A stretch of 64,000 nt of DNA, from positions 270,558 to 334,557 of the forward strand of contig MZGW01000003.1 in assembly GCA_002029295.1 (NCBI GenBank), read 5' to 3'. The DNA is from Alkalithermobacter paradoxus. Its GTDB lineage: Bacteria; Bacillota; Clostridia; Peptostreptococcales; Peptostreptococcaceae. The position numbers and the translations under genes are program-made. Positions 9,005-18,462 of the stretch are shown here, in pieces (position 1 is the first letter of the stretch; each line of letters opens with the position of its first letter). The notes under the pieces were generated by a model. It had not been told where the DNA came from. It saw only the letters and a list, made by a program, of their open reading frames with translations, and ran no database searches.

Positions 9005-9710
9005 TGTTATTCATCCTTTTTAACTTCTCTTCATACTGAACTTCTGCTTGGGATTTTCTTATATATAGTGGCTCTACTTTTTTGTAATCGAGTGTATCTC
9101 CGCTTTCGTATTTTTGAAGTGCTATCTGACATACACTAGATGCCTTAGATAACTTGTGTGAATTTGGAGCAATATATATATTTCCTAGTTTGTTTAGCTT
9201 TTCTCTATGTATATCTACTCCTTCTCCTAATAAAACTATCTCATCATATCTATCATTAAGCTCATCTATAAGATCATCTATATTCTTTACACTCATCTCC
9301 TCAATACTTACAAGAGTATTGCTTTCCCATGTATATTTAGATGTATATACATCACTTCTTTGAGCATCTATTATAGGACATATTATTCCTTTAGAAAAAT
9401 TCATATTAAACGCTAATGCTTCTAAGCTATTTACAGGAGCTATAGGTATATTTCTAACGTGTGCAATTGCCTTTGCTGTTGCAACACCAATTCTAAGTCC
9501 TGTGAAAGACCCAGGGCCTATACATACTCCTATCAAATCTATATCATCAACTTTCATATCACAGCTTCTAAATATTTCACTTATCATCGGCATCAAATTT
9601 TCAGAATGATTCTTTTTATAATTTATAGTGTATTCTGCTATTAACTTATCTTCATCCATTATAGCAACAGTTGCTACTTGAGAAGATGTATCTATTCCTA
9701 ATATCTTCAT
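8997..9710 (-). CDS. tsaB: tRNA t6A synthesis protein TsaB
   Basis: Inactive TsaD paralogue that forms the heterodimer scaffold of the t6A complex. The 237-residue protein begins MKILGIDTSSQVATVAIMD and contains GVCIGPGSFTGLRIGVATAKA near residues 62-82, the diagnostic TsaB segment. It lacks the HxxxH metal motif of TsaD, as expected. Its ATG overlaps the tsaE stop (TAATG), indicating coupled translation. Confidence 0.96.
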   Translation of the reverse strand: MKILGIDTSSQVATVAIMDEDKLIAEYTINYKKNHSENLMPMISEIFRSCDMKVDDIDLIGVCIGPGSFTGLRIGVATAKAIAHVRNIPIAPVNSLEALAFNMNFSKGIICPIIDAQRSDVYTSKYTWESNTLVSIEEMSVKNIDDLIDELNDRYDEIVLLGEGVDIHREKLNKLGNIYIAPNSHKLSKASSVCQIALQKYESGDTLDYKKVEPLYIRKSQAEVQYEEKLKRMNNNE

Positions 9711-10162
9711 TAGCTTAACAACTCCTTAACTAATTTCTCGTATTCATCTCCAATTGGATTTAAAATCATTTCTCTTCCCTCTTGTAAGTATTTAAGCTCT
9801 ATCCAAAGACAATCTTTAGGTATTATATCTTCTATAAGATTTGCCCACTCTATTATACATACTCCATTTCCATTTATGTATTCATCAAATCCTATATCAT
9901 ACATTTCCTCACTACACCCTATTCTATAAACATCAAAATGGTAAAGAGGAATATCACCATCATATTCATGTACTATAGTAAATGTAGGGCTAGTAATATA
10001 TTCATCTATACCTAATCCTTTTGCAATGCTTTGAGTAAGTGTAGTTTTTCCAGCTCCTAAATCTCCCTTAAGACATATTACATTTCCTTTATTTAGTAGC
10101 TTTCCTAGTTTATATCCAATTTCCTTAGTATATTCCTCATCTTTTAGAACTAGCTTCTCCAT
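9710..10162 (-). CDS. tsaE: tRNA t6A synthesis ATPase TsaE
   Basis: P-loop ATPase that drives turnover of the TsaB-TsaD complex. The 150-residue protein has Walker A GDLGAGKTT near residues 34-42, TSPTFTIVHEY and a late IIEWANLI segment. The ATG at 10162 is preferred over an upstream TTG at 10177 because GGAGAAG lies at the right distance from the ATG only. It is the first gene of the four-gene t6A operon. An extended -10 promoter lies 70 bp upstream. Confidence 0.95.
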   Translation of the reverse strand: MEKLVLKDEEYTKEIGYKLGKLLNKGNVICLKGDLGAGKTTLTQSIAKGLGIDEYITSPTFTIVHEYDGDIPLYHFDVYRIGCSEEMYDIGFDEYINGNGVCIIEWANLIEDIIPKDCLWIELKYLQEGREMILNPIGDEYEKLVKELLS

Positions 10163-10231
10163 TTTTATCTTCTCCAATCTATTGCCATAATATATTTAAA
10201 TATAATTTTCCATCTACACAATTTCTTATGT

Positions 10232-10240
10232 ATTATAGCA
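10232..10240 (-). promoter_or_regulatory. extended -10 promoter of the tsa operon
   Basis: On the minus strand TGCTATAAT fits the TGnTATAAT extended -10. The -35 is weak and would lie in the ribU terminator. Confidence 0.5.
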
Positions 10241-10246
10241 AAAAAG

Positions 10247-10268
10247 AAAGTAGGTTAAAACCTACTTT
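10247..10268 (-). terminator. terminator of the ribU operon
   Basis: An 8-bp stem AAAGTAGG/CCTACTTT has a 6-nt loop and a T-rich tail (TTTCTTTTTT) on the minus strand. The ribU stop codon lies in the stem. Confidence 0.75.
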
Positions 10269-10867
10269 TTAAGAAGAACACGAACTCTTTTGTATAATGC
10301 TATTGTTAATACTGAAAGAAGTGCACCCTTTATTATATTAAAAGGAATTATCCCATAAATTATTAAAGTCTTAAGATCTACTATAGATTTATTAACAGCA
10401 CTTCCCATTGCAATTATAGCTTCAATCGGATAAAATCTCGTATAAAAAGGTATTAATATATAGTAGTTAGCAATACCACCAACTAATCCCATAACTATAG
10501 TACCTAGTATACATCCTATTAGTGCATTTTTCTTTGTTTTATTCATATGATATATCCCTGATGATACAAATACAAATGCTCCACCAACTATAAAGTTTGC
10601 AAACTCTCCAACTCCACCTGTACTAGTCTTAAATGCAAAATGAAGTAAATTTTTTAAAAGTTCTATAAATACTCCTGCTATAGGCCCTAGTGCAAATCCT
10701 CCTATTACTGCTGGAATATCTGAAACGTCTAACTTCAGAAACTCCGGAAAAAATATAAGCGGTGTTTGAATGAACATTAATAAAAACGATAAAACAGAAA
10801 GCATAGATATTTTTACTAAGTTAGATGTTGTAAAAATTTGTTTTCTAATAGACATATGCTTATACAT
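10262..10867 (-). CDS. ribU: ECF riboflavin transporter S-component
   Basis: Membrane substrate-binding subunit for riboflavin uptake. The 201-residue protein has about six hydrophobic segments. It carries the RibU signatures PEFLKLDVSDIPAVIGGFALGP and LKNLLHF followed by TSTGGVGEFANFIVGG. The ATG at 10867 has AGGAGAG; a longer reading overlaps the upstream gene and has no ribosome site. It is the last gene after an amidohydrolase. I see no FMN riboswitch upstream, which fits internal position in an operon. Confidence 0.88.
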   Translation of the reverse strand: MYKHMSIRKQIFTTSNLVKISMLSVLSFLLMFIQTPLIFFPEFLKLDVSDIPAVIGGFALGPIAGVFIELLKNLLHFAFKTSTGGVGEFANFIVGGAFVFVSSGIYHMNKTKKNALIGCILGTIVMGLVGGIANYYILIPFYTRFYPIEAIIAMGSAVNKSIVDLKTLIIYGIIPFNIIKGALLSVLTIALYKRVRVLLKK

Positions 10868-10886
10868 AATATCTCTCCTATTTATT

Positions 10887-12050
10887 TTATTTTTCTTGAT
10901 ACACAACTTCTCCATTTACAATTGTATATAATACTTTACTTTGTATATCAAGCGGAAACTCATCCCATATAACAATATCTGCATCTTTTCCTACTTCTAT
11001 TGACCCTACTCTATCTTCTATACCTAACACTATTGCTGGGTTTATAGTTATAGCTTTAAGTGCATTTTCTACTGTCATTCCACTTTTTACAGCTAGTGCT
11101 GCACATAAAGTAAGATATTGCACAGGTACAACAGGGTGATCAGTCATAAGACATATAGTCATTCCTTTATTAGATAATATTCCTGGTGTTTCAAAAGTTA
11201 AGTTTCTAAGTTCTATCTTAGATCTATCAGATAAGCTAGGTCCTACAATAGCTGGATATCCTTCTTTAACTAAATGATCAACTATTAAATGTCCTTCTGT
11301 ACAGTGCTCAAGAGTAAGTTTCAGGCCAAATTCTTTAGCTATTCTTATAGCAGTAAATATATCATCAGCTCTATGTGCATGAGCCTTTAGAGGAATTTCT
11401 CCTCTTAATACAGGAAGTAATGCTTCCTTTTTTATATCGTAATCCGGCTTATCATTATCTTCATCTTCCTCATGCTTTATAAGCTCATCAAGATATATTT
11501 GAGCTTCCTTTAATGTTTCTCTCAAAAGTGCAGCAGTTGCCATTCTAGTTTGAGGTGTCTTTTCATTCTTTCCATACACAGATTTCGGATTTTCTCCGAA
11601 TGCTATCTTCATTCCTATAGGATCTTTTATTACCATATCATCTATTCTATCTCCATATGTCTTGATAGCTATAAATTGTCCTCCTATTACATTTGCACTT
11701 CCCGGTCCACTTGCAACAGTAGTAATTCCACCTTCTAGTGCTTCTTTGAAATTTCTATCCATAGGATTTATTGCATCTATAGCTCTTAACTGAGGAGTTA
11801 TAGGATCTGTTTCTTCATTTCCATCAGCACCTTCATATCCCATACTATCTTCCCACATTCCTAAGTGAGTATGTGCATCTATAAATCCTGGGAATACAAA
11901 CTTCCCTTGAGCATCTATTATTTTAGTGTCAAGTGGTGCTACTATATCTTTTCCTATTTCTATTATTTTTCCATCTTTAATAAGTATATCTCCATTTTCT
12001 ATTATTCCATTTGTTATTGTATATACTTTACCATTTTTTATACATATCAT
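10887..12050 (-). CDS. metal-dependent amidohydrolase (imidazolonepropionase-like)
   Basis: Cytoplasmic amidohydrolase-superfamily enzyme of 387 residues; substrate unknown. It has the beta-sandwich start ICIKNGKVYTI and the metal-binding motif GFIDAHTHLG near residue 60. A second histidine pair occurs in LKAHAHRADD, then LEHCTEGH, and the C-terminal GSIEVGKDADIVIWDEFP. The true start at 12050 overlaps the stop of the upstream kinase gene as ATGA, so the two are probably translated together. No histidine-degradation genes are nearby, so a role in that pathway is not supported. Confidence 0.85.
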   Translation of the reverse strand: MICIKNGKVYTITNGIIENGDILIKDGKIIEIGKDIVAPLDTKIIDAQGKFVFPGFIDAHTHLGMWEDSMGYEGADGNEETDPITPQLRAIDAINPMDRNFKEALEGGITTVASGPGSANVIGGQFIAIKTYGDRIDDMVIKDPIGMKIAFGENPKSVYGKNEKTPQTRMATAALLRETLKEAQIYLDELIKHEEDEDNDKPDYDIKKEALLPVLRGEIPLKAHAHRADDIFTAIRIAKEFGLKLTLEHCTEGHLIVDHLVKEGYPAIVGPSLSDRSKIELRNLTFETPGILSNKGMTICLMTDHPVVPVQYLTLCAALAVKSGMTVENALKAITINPAIVLGIEDRVGSIEVGKDADIVIWDEFPLDIQSKVLYTIVNGEVVYQEK

Positions 12051-13621
12051 ATTACTTCTTCCTCTCTTATTGGAATTTTTATTATACACTTAGTCATTTC
12101 TCCCTTTATAGATTCTACAGTTATTTCTCCACCATTGTATTCTACATTCTTTTTAACTATACTAAGCCCTAGACCTGTACTCTTTTCTTTAGTTGTAAAG
12201 AATGGATCAAATATATTATTTAAAAACTCTTCATCTATCCCAGTTCCTTCATCTATTATTTCAGTAACAACATATTCTTTTTCATCATACGTATTTATGT
12301 ATATATTACCTCCATCTACCATTGAATCAGCTGAGTTAAACAGTATATTTATTATAGATTCTTTTATTTCATTTTCTCTTACTAGTAAGGTCTTAGTACT
12401 ATTCAGGTTCAAAATAACATTTATATCTTTACCACTAACATATCCTACATTTTGCCACTTCAGCTTTGATGTGTCTATAGCTTTTTCTATTATATCATTT
12501 ATGAGTATATATTTCTTTTCCTCAGGTATATTTCTAGAAAAATCTTGTATTATCTTTATTTTATCTATAGCTTCATTAGTAACATCAGATATAGTATTTA
12601 TATACTCTTTTATGTCAGAGGCCCCTTTAACTATCTGAAGAAGCTGTGTATATCCTTTTATTATAGCAAATATATTATTAAGATCGTGAACTATGCCCCC
12701 TGCAACTTCTCCCATAACTTTTATCTTATTAGTACTATCCTTTAGTTTTTTTCCATCTTCTCTCTTTCTAAAAGTATATATAAAGTCTCCTATACTTGAA
12801 CATATGAAATTGATTATATAATCGTCTTCTTTTCCTTTATATGACTTTTCTTTATATCCTAAAGTTAATATCCCTACAATTTCGTTATTAGAGTATATTC
12901 TGTAGCTGTATGTAAGATCTATATCTGCGTATGAGTATTCTTTCTCTATCTTTTCGCCACCAAACATTATGGTTATAGATCCATAGTCAGCATTTGTAAT
13001 ATCAAGACAAGTTTTTATAGATTTTTCTATTACCTTTTCAATGTCACTTTCAAAACTAAAGCTTATTATAGAATCATTAAGTATTTGAAGATTTTTCTTA
13101 TTATTTTCAAGATTTCTTCTATCCATCTCTGCCTTTTGAATAGACTTAAACAAAAAACCTATATTACTTAATTCTTCTCTATCTATAACTTGTCTTTTAT
13201 TCTCATCATCAAATATTATTTTATCATAATATTTGGTGTATTTTTCTAGAATGTCTATAGGAAAGTCTACTATATTAAAATATGTTAATATGTTAATATC
13301 TTTATCTTCTAGTAGTTTGTCTATATACTCTCTTTGCTTTATTAATACCTTTATATTTTTAAGTATCCAATTTGAAGTTACAATTATGTATATCTTTCTT
13401 TTATCTTTATGTTTTATAGCTTCTTTTGTATCTATATTTGCATCTGTAATATACATTATTTTATCTTTATGAATAGAGTCTATATTATGGAATAGTCTAT
13501 TCGTTCCTAGAAATATACAAGTTCCATCGTTTTTGAAACAATTGGATATAAACTCTTCTATAAGATCTACTCCAAATATCTCTTCAGGCCCTATTAAGCA
13601 TACTTTACTAGCAAAGCTCAT
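12047..13621 (-). CDS. sensor histidine kinase with MEDS/DcmR-like N-terminal domain
   Basis: Cytoplasmic histidine kinase of 524 residues without transmembrane segments. The first ~160 residues resemble the MEDS (DcmR-type) sensory fold, with ILTYFNIVDFPIDILEKYTKYY near its end. A probable GAF-like region spans about 180-290. The phosphoacceptor His is near residue 312 (GGIVHDLNN). The ATPase domain has the N box INILFNSAD, DEGTGI and GLGLSIVKK. There is no receiver domain. It starts 10 bp after a related hybrid kinase. The sensed signal is unknown, and no response regulator with DNA-binding domain is adjacent. Confidence 0.82.
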   Translation of the reverse strand: MSFASKVCLIGPEEIFGVDLIEEFISNCFKNDGTCIFLGTNRLFHNIDSIHKDKIMYITDANIDTKEAIKHKDKRKIYIIVTSNWILKNIKVLIKQREYIDKLLEDKDINILTYFNIVDFPIDILEKYTKYYDKIIFDDENKRQVIDREELSNIGFLFKSIQKAEMDRRNLENNKKNLQILNDSIISFSFESDIEKVIEKSIKTCLDITNADYGSITIMFGGEKIEKEYSYADIDLTYSYRIYSNNEIVGILTLGYKEKSYKGKEDDYIINFICSSIGDFIYTFRKREDGKKLKDSTNKIKVMGEVAGGIVHDLNNIFAIIKGYTQLLQIVKGASDIKEYINTISDVTNEAIDKIKIIQDFSRNIPEEKKYILINDIIEKAIDTSKLKWQNVGYVSGKDINVILNLNSTKTLLVRENEIKESIINILFNSADSMVDGGNIYINTYDEKEYVVTEIIDEGTGIDEEFLNNIFDPFFTTKEKSTGLGLSIVKKNVEYNGGEITVESIKGEMTKCIIKIPIREEEVI

Positions 13622-13631
13622 ACATTTCCTC

Positions 13632-15704
13632 CTACTTAAGTCTTTCTAAAAGCTCTTTTATTTCTTCTATTCCAAAGGGCTTTTCTAGAATATACTTAAC
13701 AATATTATCATTACACTCATCTATATCTCCTAGCCAACCTGTCATAATCACAAATTTTATATCCGGATAATCTTCTTTAACTCTTTTAGCAAGTTCTATT
13801 CCATTCATATTAGGCATAGCAAGATCACTTATTATTATATCATAGTCATTTTTTGATATGCTCTCAAGCGCCTCTTGTCCACTGAAACAAATACTAACCT
13901 CAGATACCATACTCTTTAGTATTTCTCCAGTAGCTACAGCAACAGCTGCTTTATCATCTACAACTAATACATTAAAGTCATATTTATCTAAACTCTCATC
14001 TACTTGCTCTATATGTATAACTTCTTCATTTTCTCTAGGAAGTTCTATTATAAACTTACTTCCTACTCCTAATGTACTTTCAGCTACTATAGTTCCCTTA
14101 TGATCCTTTATTATTTTGTATGAAACGCTAAGGCCTATCCCATTTCCATTTACACCTTTTGTACTAAAGAAAGGATCAAATATTCTAGCTAATACTTCTT
14201 TTGTCATTCCACTTCCACTATCTATTATCTCTATTACTATAGTATCTTCTTTATTATAGCTAACTACATTTATCTCTCCACCATCTGGCATTGCATCTAT
14301 AGCATTATTTAATATATTTATTATTACTTCCCTTAATTCAGACTCTCTTCCTTTTATATTTCCTTTTGCTCTTAAATCCTTAACTATGTTTATATCTATT
14401 CCGCACGATTTTCTTTCTGATATTCTTGTATGAATCATACTTAAAGCTATTTTTATTATAGAATCTATATCAAATGAATGCTTTTCTTCTTTTCTTATAT
14501 CTTTAGTAAATTCTTGTATTCTTCTTAGCATTTCTGCTCCATCTAAGGAAGCCTTTTTTATTATCTCTAGATATTCTCTTACAGACTTATCATTGTTTTT
14601 AACTAGTGATAAGGACACATATCCAGAAACGCTAGCTAGTATATTATTAAAGTCGTGTGCTATTCCACTTGAGATTTCCCCTAATGCATTTAATTTTTCA
14701 TTCTGAGCTAATATGCTATCATTTTTTACTCTCTCTAAAAAAGCATTGAGTATATTTCTTGCTGAATATGTAGCTATTTTGAATACATCTTCATTTTCAT
14801 ATATATTTTCATTAGTTTTGAAAGTCAGATACATTATTGTAAACTTATCTATATTTAAAAGAATAACTTTTTCTTCATTTATATATGCTTCTTTCACTAT
14901 TTCATTTTCTTTTAGATTTAGATCTATATGATTTTGTATTTCAAGGTCTTCTCCTACTAAATGCGATGCCTTAAATTTAGTTTCTTCTGAATATGTAAGT
15001 ATTCCACCTCCAGAAGCATGAGTCATAACCATCAAGAAGCGTACAAACTTGTGAAGAAACTCATCTAGACTTTCAATCTTATTAACACTTGTTAAAAATT
15101 TATTTAGTTTTTCCAGAGCCTTTACATTCTCATATGTCTTTTTCTTTGATCTTACCGATGACTGAAGGCTCTCAACTATTAGCTCTAATTCTTTTATTTT
15201 TTTGTTGCTGTATATTTCTATATCGTATTCATCTTCAAATACTATAGCTTTATAGTAAGAGGATAACTCTAAAATGCTCTTCACAGGCAAGTCTATAACA
15301 TTGTAATAGCAAAAATATTCATATCTATGCTTAGTTGCAAAATCCAAAAGCTTTATTTTATTATCTAGTTTCTTTGGAGACCAAATAACGAGTTTTGCAT
15401 CTTTAAATCCAAGCTTTAGACTTTCTTCTCTAATTTCTAGTAGCTTATCAGTATTCTTTAGGATTTCCTCAATTTCTAATAAAACAACTTTATTTTGTTT
15501 TATATAATTTTCTATTTGAATCTGATAGTCTGGAATATTTCCATTATTATTTATTCTATTGATTATAAGTATAGCTCTTGAACCCTCGTTAAGAACTAAA
15601 TTTATGTATCTCATTATATAGTGAAAGCTCTTTTCTAGCTGTGAACTTAGAATCATAACATTTTTTAAATGCCCTACAAATTTAAGCTTTTTATTGACTG
15701 ACAT
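13632..15704 (-). CDS. hybrid sensor histidine kinase/response regulator, MEDS-like
   Basis: Soluble hybrid kinase of 690 residues. It has an N-terminal MEDS-like domain (about 1-170, ending YYNVIDLPVKSILELSSYY), a coiled linker and a GAF-like part. The phosphoacceptor His is near residue 350 (GIAHDFNN), followed by the N box INILNNAIDA, DSGSGM and GNGIGLSVSYK. A C-terminal receiver has the phosphorylatable Asp near 627 (IIISDLAMPNMNG). It shares architecture with the kinase that follows, indicating duplication, but only this one kept or gained the receiver. Output is probably phosphotransfer to a distant partner. Confidence 0.85.
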   Translation of the reverse strand: MSVNKKLKFVGHLKNVMILSSQLEKSFHYIMRYINLVLNEGSRAILIINRINNNGNIPDYQIQIENYIKQNKVVLLEIEEILKNTDKLLEIREESLKLGFKDAKLVIWSPKKLDNKIKLLDFATKHRYEYFCYYNVIDLPVKSILELSSYYKAIVFEDEYDIEIYSNKKIKELELIVESLQSSVRSKKKTYENVKALEKLNKFLTSVNKIESLDEFLHKFVRFLMVMTHASGGGILTYSEETKFKASHLVGEDLEIQNHIDLNLKENEIVKEAYINEEKVILLNIDKFTIMYLTFKTNENIYENEDVFKIATYSARNILNAFLERVKNDSILAQNEKLNALGEISSGIAHDFNNILASVSGYVSLSLVKNNDKSVREYLEIIKKASLDGAEMLRRIQEFTKDIRKEEKHSFDIDSIIKIALSMIHTRISERKSCGIDINIVKDLRAKGNIKGRESELREVIINILNNAIDAMPDGGEINVVSYNKEDTIVIEIIDSGSGMTKEVLARIFDPFFSTKGVNGNGIGLSVSYKIIKDHKGTIVAESTLGVGSKFIIELPRENEEVIHIEQVDESLDKYDFNVLVVDDKAAVAVATGEILKSMVSEVSICFSGQEALESISKNDYDIIISDLAMPNMNGIELAKRVKEDYPDIKFVIMTGWLGDIDECNDNIVKYILEKPFGIEEIKELLERLK

Positions 15705-15714
15705 ACATATCCCC

Positions 15715-17859
15715 CTAAATACCTTTCATGGAAAGTGATACTCTTTGCTTTTGAATATCTACGCTAATAACTCTAACATCTACAATATCCCCTACAGATA
15801 CTACGTCCATAGGATCCTTTACAAATTTGTCACTCATCTGTGATTTATGTAAAAGTGCATCATTTTTTATTCCTATGTCTACGAAAGCTCCAAAATCTAC
15901 TACATTTCTGACTGTTCCCTTTAATACCATTTCTTCCTTTATATCTTCTATCTTAAGTACATCGCTTCTAAATATAGGCTTTAAGCTTTCTTCTCTTGGA
16001 TCTCTTCCTGGTTTTTTAATTTCATTTATTATATCTTTGAGCGTAGGAATTCCAACATTTAATTCTTCGCTTAAGCTATTTATTCCTATTTCTCTTACCC
16101 TTTGCTCTATATTATTTATATTTTTATTTTTAACATCATCTAATGTGTATCCTAATTTTTCTAAAAGGTTTTTGCATATGTCATAGCTTTCTGGATGAAC
16201 TGAGCTATTTTCTAGTGGATTTTCCGAATTAGGTATTCTCAAAAAACCTGCACACTGCAAGAATGCAGCAGGGCCTAATCTCTTAACTTTTTTCAGTTCA
16301 CTTCTTGATTTAAACTCTCCTACTTCTTCTCTATATGCAATTATATTTTTAGCAACCCCTTTACTTATTCCTGCAACATACTGAAGAAGTGAATAAGATG
16401 CAGTGTTTAAATCAACACCAACAGTATTTACAGAATCTTCAACAACTCCATTTAACACCTCTTCTAATCTTTTTTGATTTACATCGTGCTGATATTGACC
16501 TACCCCTATATGTTTTGGATCTATCTTTACAAGCTCTGCTAGTGGATCTTGTAATCTTCTAGCTATAGATATTGCCCCTCTTAGTGACACATTTATATCC
16601 GGGTGTTCTTCATTTGCAACTTCCGATGCTGAATATACAGAAGCTCCTGCCTCATTAACTATTATATATTTGATATCTCTATCCATTTCTTTTATTAGTT
16701 CTGCTACGAACATCTCAGACTCTCTTGATGCTGTACCATTTCCTATAGCTACTATATTTACATCGTGCTTATTTATAAGTTCCTTGAGTATCTTCTTAGA
16801 AGTTTCGATATCTTCTTGTGGAGCTGTTGGATATATAGTTGTAGTATCTATAAGTTTTCCATTTTGATTTACTATTGCTATCTTGCATCCAGTTCTGTAA
16901 GCTGGATCAAATCCCATAACTACACTTCCTTTAACAGGAGATTGGAGAAGTAGTTTCTTTAAGTTTTCTCCAAATACTCTTATAGCTCTTTCTTCTCCTA
17001 TTTCAGTAAGATGTGATCTTATTTCTCTTTCTATAGACGGGTATATAAGTCTTTTGTAAGAATCATTTATAGAATCTATTATATATTTAGATATATCTCT
17101 TTCATTATTTTTTATATAACTTGAAGATATTCTGTGAACTATCTTATCATCTGAAAGCTCTAACTTTACCTTTAGGTATCCTTCTTTTTCTCCTCTATTT
17201 ATAGCAAGTATTCTATGTGGAGCCATAGTTTTTACTCTCTCACTATATGAGTAATACATACTATAAACAGAGTCTTCTTCAGTAGCTCCTTTAGATGATA
17301 TTATCCCTTCATTTAGAGCTATATTTCTTATCACTTTTCTTAAATTAGCATCCTCTGATATAATTTCAGCTATTATATCACATGCCCCTTTTATTGCTTC
17401 TTCAATGCTATTTACTCCCTTTTCTTCATTTATGTAAATGCTAGCTTCTTTATCTATATCTTCAATAGTATAATTTAATATTCCAAGTGCTAAAGGCTCA
17501 AGGCCCTTTTCTTTTGCCATTGTAGCTCTTGTTCTTTTCTTAGGTCTAAACGGGGCATATATATCTTCTATCTCCTGAAGTGTTTCACACTTTTCTATAC
17601 TTATCTTTATTTCATCTGTAAGCTTATCCATATCATTTATAAGCCTTATTACATCTTCTTTTCTACTTTCTAAATTTCTAAGATACATAAGTCTATCGTG
17701 AAATTGTCTTAGTACTACATCGCTTAATTCTCCAGTCATTTCTTTTCTATATCTAGCTATAAAAGGAATTGTATTTCCTTCATCTATAAGTTTTATTGTA
17801 TTTATAACTTGAAAATCTTTTAGATTAAATTCCTTTTGTATTATACTTTGTATATTCAT
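15715..17859 (-). CDS. tex: Tex-family RNA-binding protein
   Basis: Conserved nucleic-acid-binding protein linked to transcription and RNA turnover. The 714-residue protein has the N-terminal helical Tex region (NTIPFIARYRKEMTG near 24-38) and a YqgF-like RNase fold with VMGFDPAYRTGCKIAIV. Helix-hairpin-helix repeats (VGVDLNTASYSLLQYVAGI, then VKRLGPAAFLQCAGFLRI) lead to a C-terminal S1 domain (VDFGAFVDIGIKNDALLHKS). The start at 17859 follows GGGGG and matches the family start. It heads the tex-kinase-kinase-amidohydrolase-ribU series. Confidence 0.94.
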   Translation of the reverse strand: MNIQSIIQKEFNLKDFQVINTIKLIDEGNTIPFIARYRKEMTGELSDVVLRQFHDRLMYLRNLESRKEDVIRLINDMDKLTDEIKISIEKCETLQEIEDIYAPFRPKKRTRATMAKEKGLEPLALGILNYTIEDIDKEASIYINEEKGVNSIEEAIKGACDIIAEIISEDANLRKVIRNIALNEGIISSKGATEEDSVYSMYYSYSERVKTMAPHRILAINRGEKEGYLKVKLELSDDKIVHRISSSYIKNNERDISKYIIDSINDSYKRLIYPSIEREIRSHLTEIGEERAIRVFGENLKKLLLQSPVKGSVVMGFDPAYRTGCKIAIVNQNGKLIDTTTIYPTAPQEDIETSKKILKELINKHDVNIVAIGNGTASRESEMFVAELIKEMDRDIKYIIVNEAGASVYSASEVANEEHPDINVSLRGAISIARRLQDPLAELVKIDPKHIGVGQYQHDVNQKRLEEVLNGVVEDSVNTVGVDLNTASYSLLQYVAGISKGVAKNIIAYREEVGEFKSRSELKKVKRLGPAAFLQCAGFLRIPNSENPLENSSVHPESYDICKNLLEKLGYTLDDVKNKNINNIEQRVREIGINSLSEELNVGIPTLKDIINEIKKPGRDPREESLKPIFRSDVLKIEDIKEEMVLKGTVRNVVDFGAFVDIGIKNDALLHKSQMSDKFVKDPMDVVSVGDIVDVRVISVDIQKQRVSLSMKGI

Positions 17860-17892
17860 GCTACTACCCCCATAAAATTCATCATAAAGCAA

Positions 17893-17901
17893 TTATACCA
17901 A
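17893..17901 (-). promoter_or_regulatory. extended -10 promoter of tex
   Basis: TGGTATAAT on the minus strand lies directly downstream of the fliS-like gene's terminator tail. Confidence 0.5.
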
Positions 17902-17913
17902 AAAAAAAAGAAG

Positions 17914-17941
17914 TGCTTAGCAATTTTTTTTGCTAAACACC
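17914..17941 (-). terminator. terminator of the hag1-fliS2 operon
   Basis: The 11-bp stem GTGCTTAGCAA/TTGCTAAACAC has one mismatch and is followed by about ten T on the minus strand. Confidence 0.85.
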
Positions 17942-17976
17942 CATATTTTGACTATATTTTCTAAATTTTAAGATTT

Positions 17977-18447
17977 TTAACCCTTATCCCATCTATTGCT
18001 GTCATTTACCACATAATCGTTAAGATGTCCTTTTCCATAAGTAGCTCCTGATACAATAGAAGGTCCTTTAGGTTTAGTACTTTCTTTTTTAGCTATCTCA
18101 TTTCCTAATTCTACCCAAGCTTCGTATATAGGAGTTATAACTTTTATAGCGTCTTTGAATTTACTTTCGTCTTTTTTTACTTGTCCTTCAGTTATAAGCT
18201 TATTTGTGTATATATACAAACTTCTCAAATTATTAGCTATATCAGAGTTTCCTTTTAATGTAGCTAAAAGTTCGCTTACTATATCTCTACATTTATTTGC
18301 AGATTTATCTAGATTCTCTTTTTCATTTTTATTTATATAAGATATTCCTTCATTTAATGTATCTATCAATCCTTCATACAGTATAGCTACAAGCTGTGCA
18401 TCGTTAGATGACATAACTCTACTAGCTAAGTATTCCTTTTCTATCAT
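17977..18447 (-). CDS. FliS-like flagellin chaperone (second copy)
   Basis: A 156-residue helical protein with the FliS pattern: an N-terminal YLASRVMSSNDAQLVAILYEG segment, a helical bundle, and NLRSLYIYTNKLI near residue 76. It carries a polar tail of about 35 residues ending VVNDSNRWDKG, absent from ordinary FliS. It lies 15 bp after the long flagellin gene, and a separate canonical fliS exists at 29305. It is probably the dedicated chaperone of the adjacent flagellin, keeping it monomeric before export. Function is inferred from family and position. Confidence 0.78.
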   Translation of the reverse strand: MIEKEYLASRVMSSNDAQLVAILYEGLIDTLNEGISYINKNEKENLDKSANKCRDIVSELLATLKGNSDIANNLRSLYIYTNKLITEGQVKKDESKFKDAIKVITPIYEAWVELGNEIAKKESTKPKGPSIVSGATYGKGHLNDYVVNDSNRWDKG

Positions 18448-18462
18448 CTATTATACCTCCTT

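Noticed and set aside
10868..10900. FMN riboswitch before ribU
   Set aside because: The gene is internal to an operon with a 19-bp gap; no RFN core sequence is present.
11865..12638. Plus-strand open frame of 257 codons opposite the amidohydrolase and kinase genes
   Set aside because: Phenylalanine/serine/isoleucine-rich shadow of genes with clear motifs on the other strand; no ribosome site and no domain.
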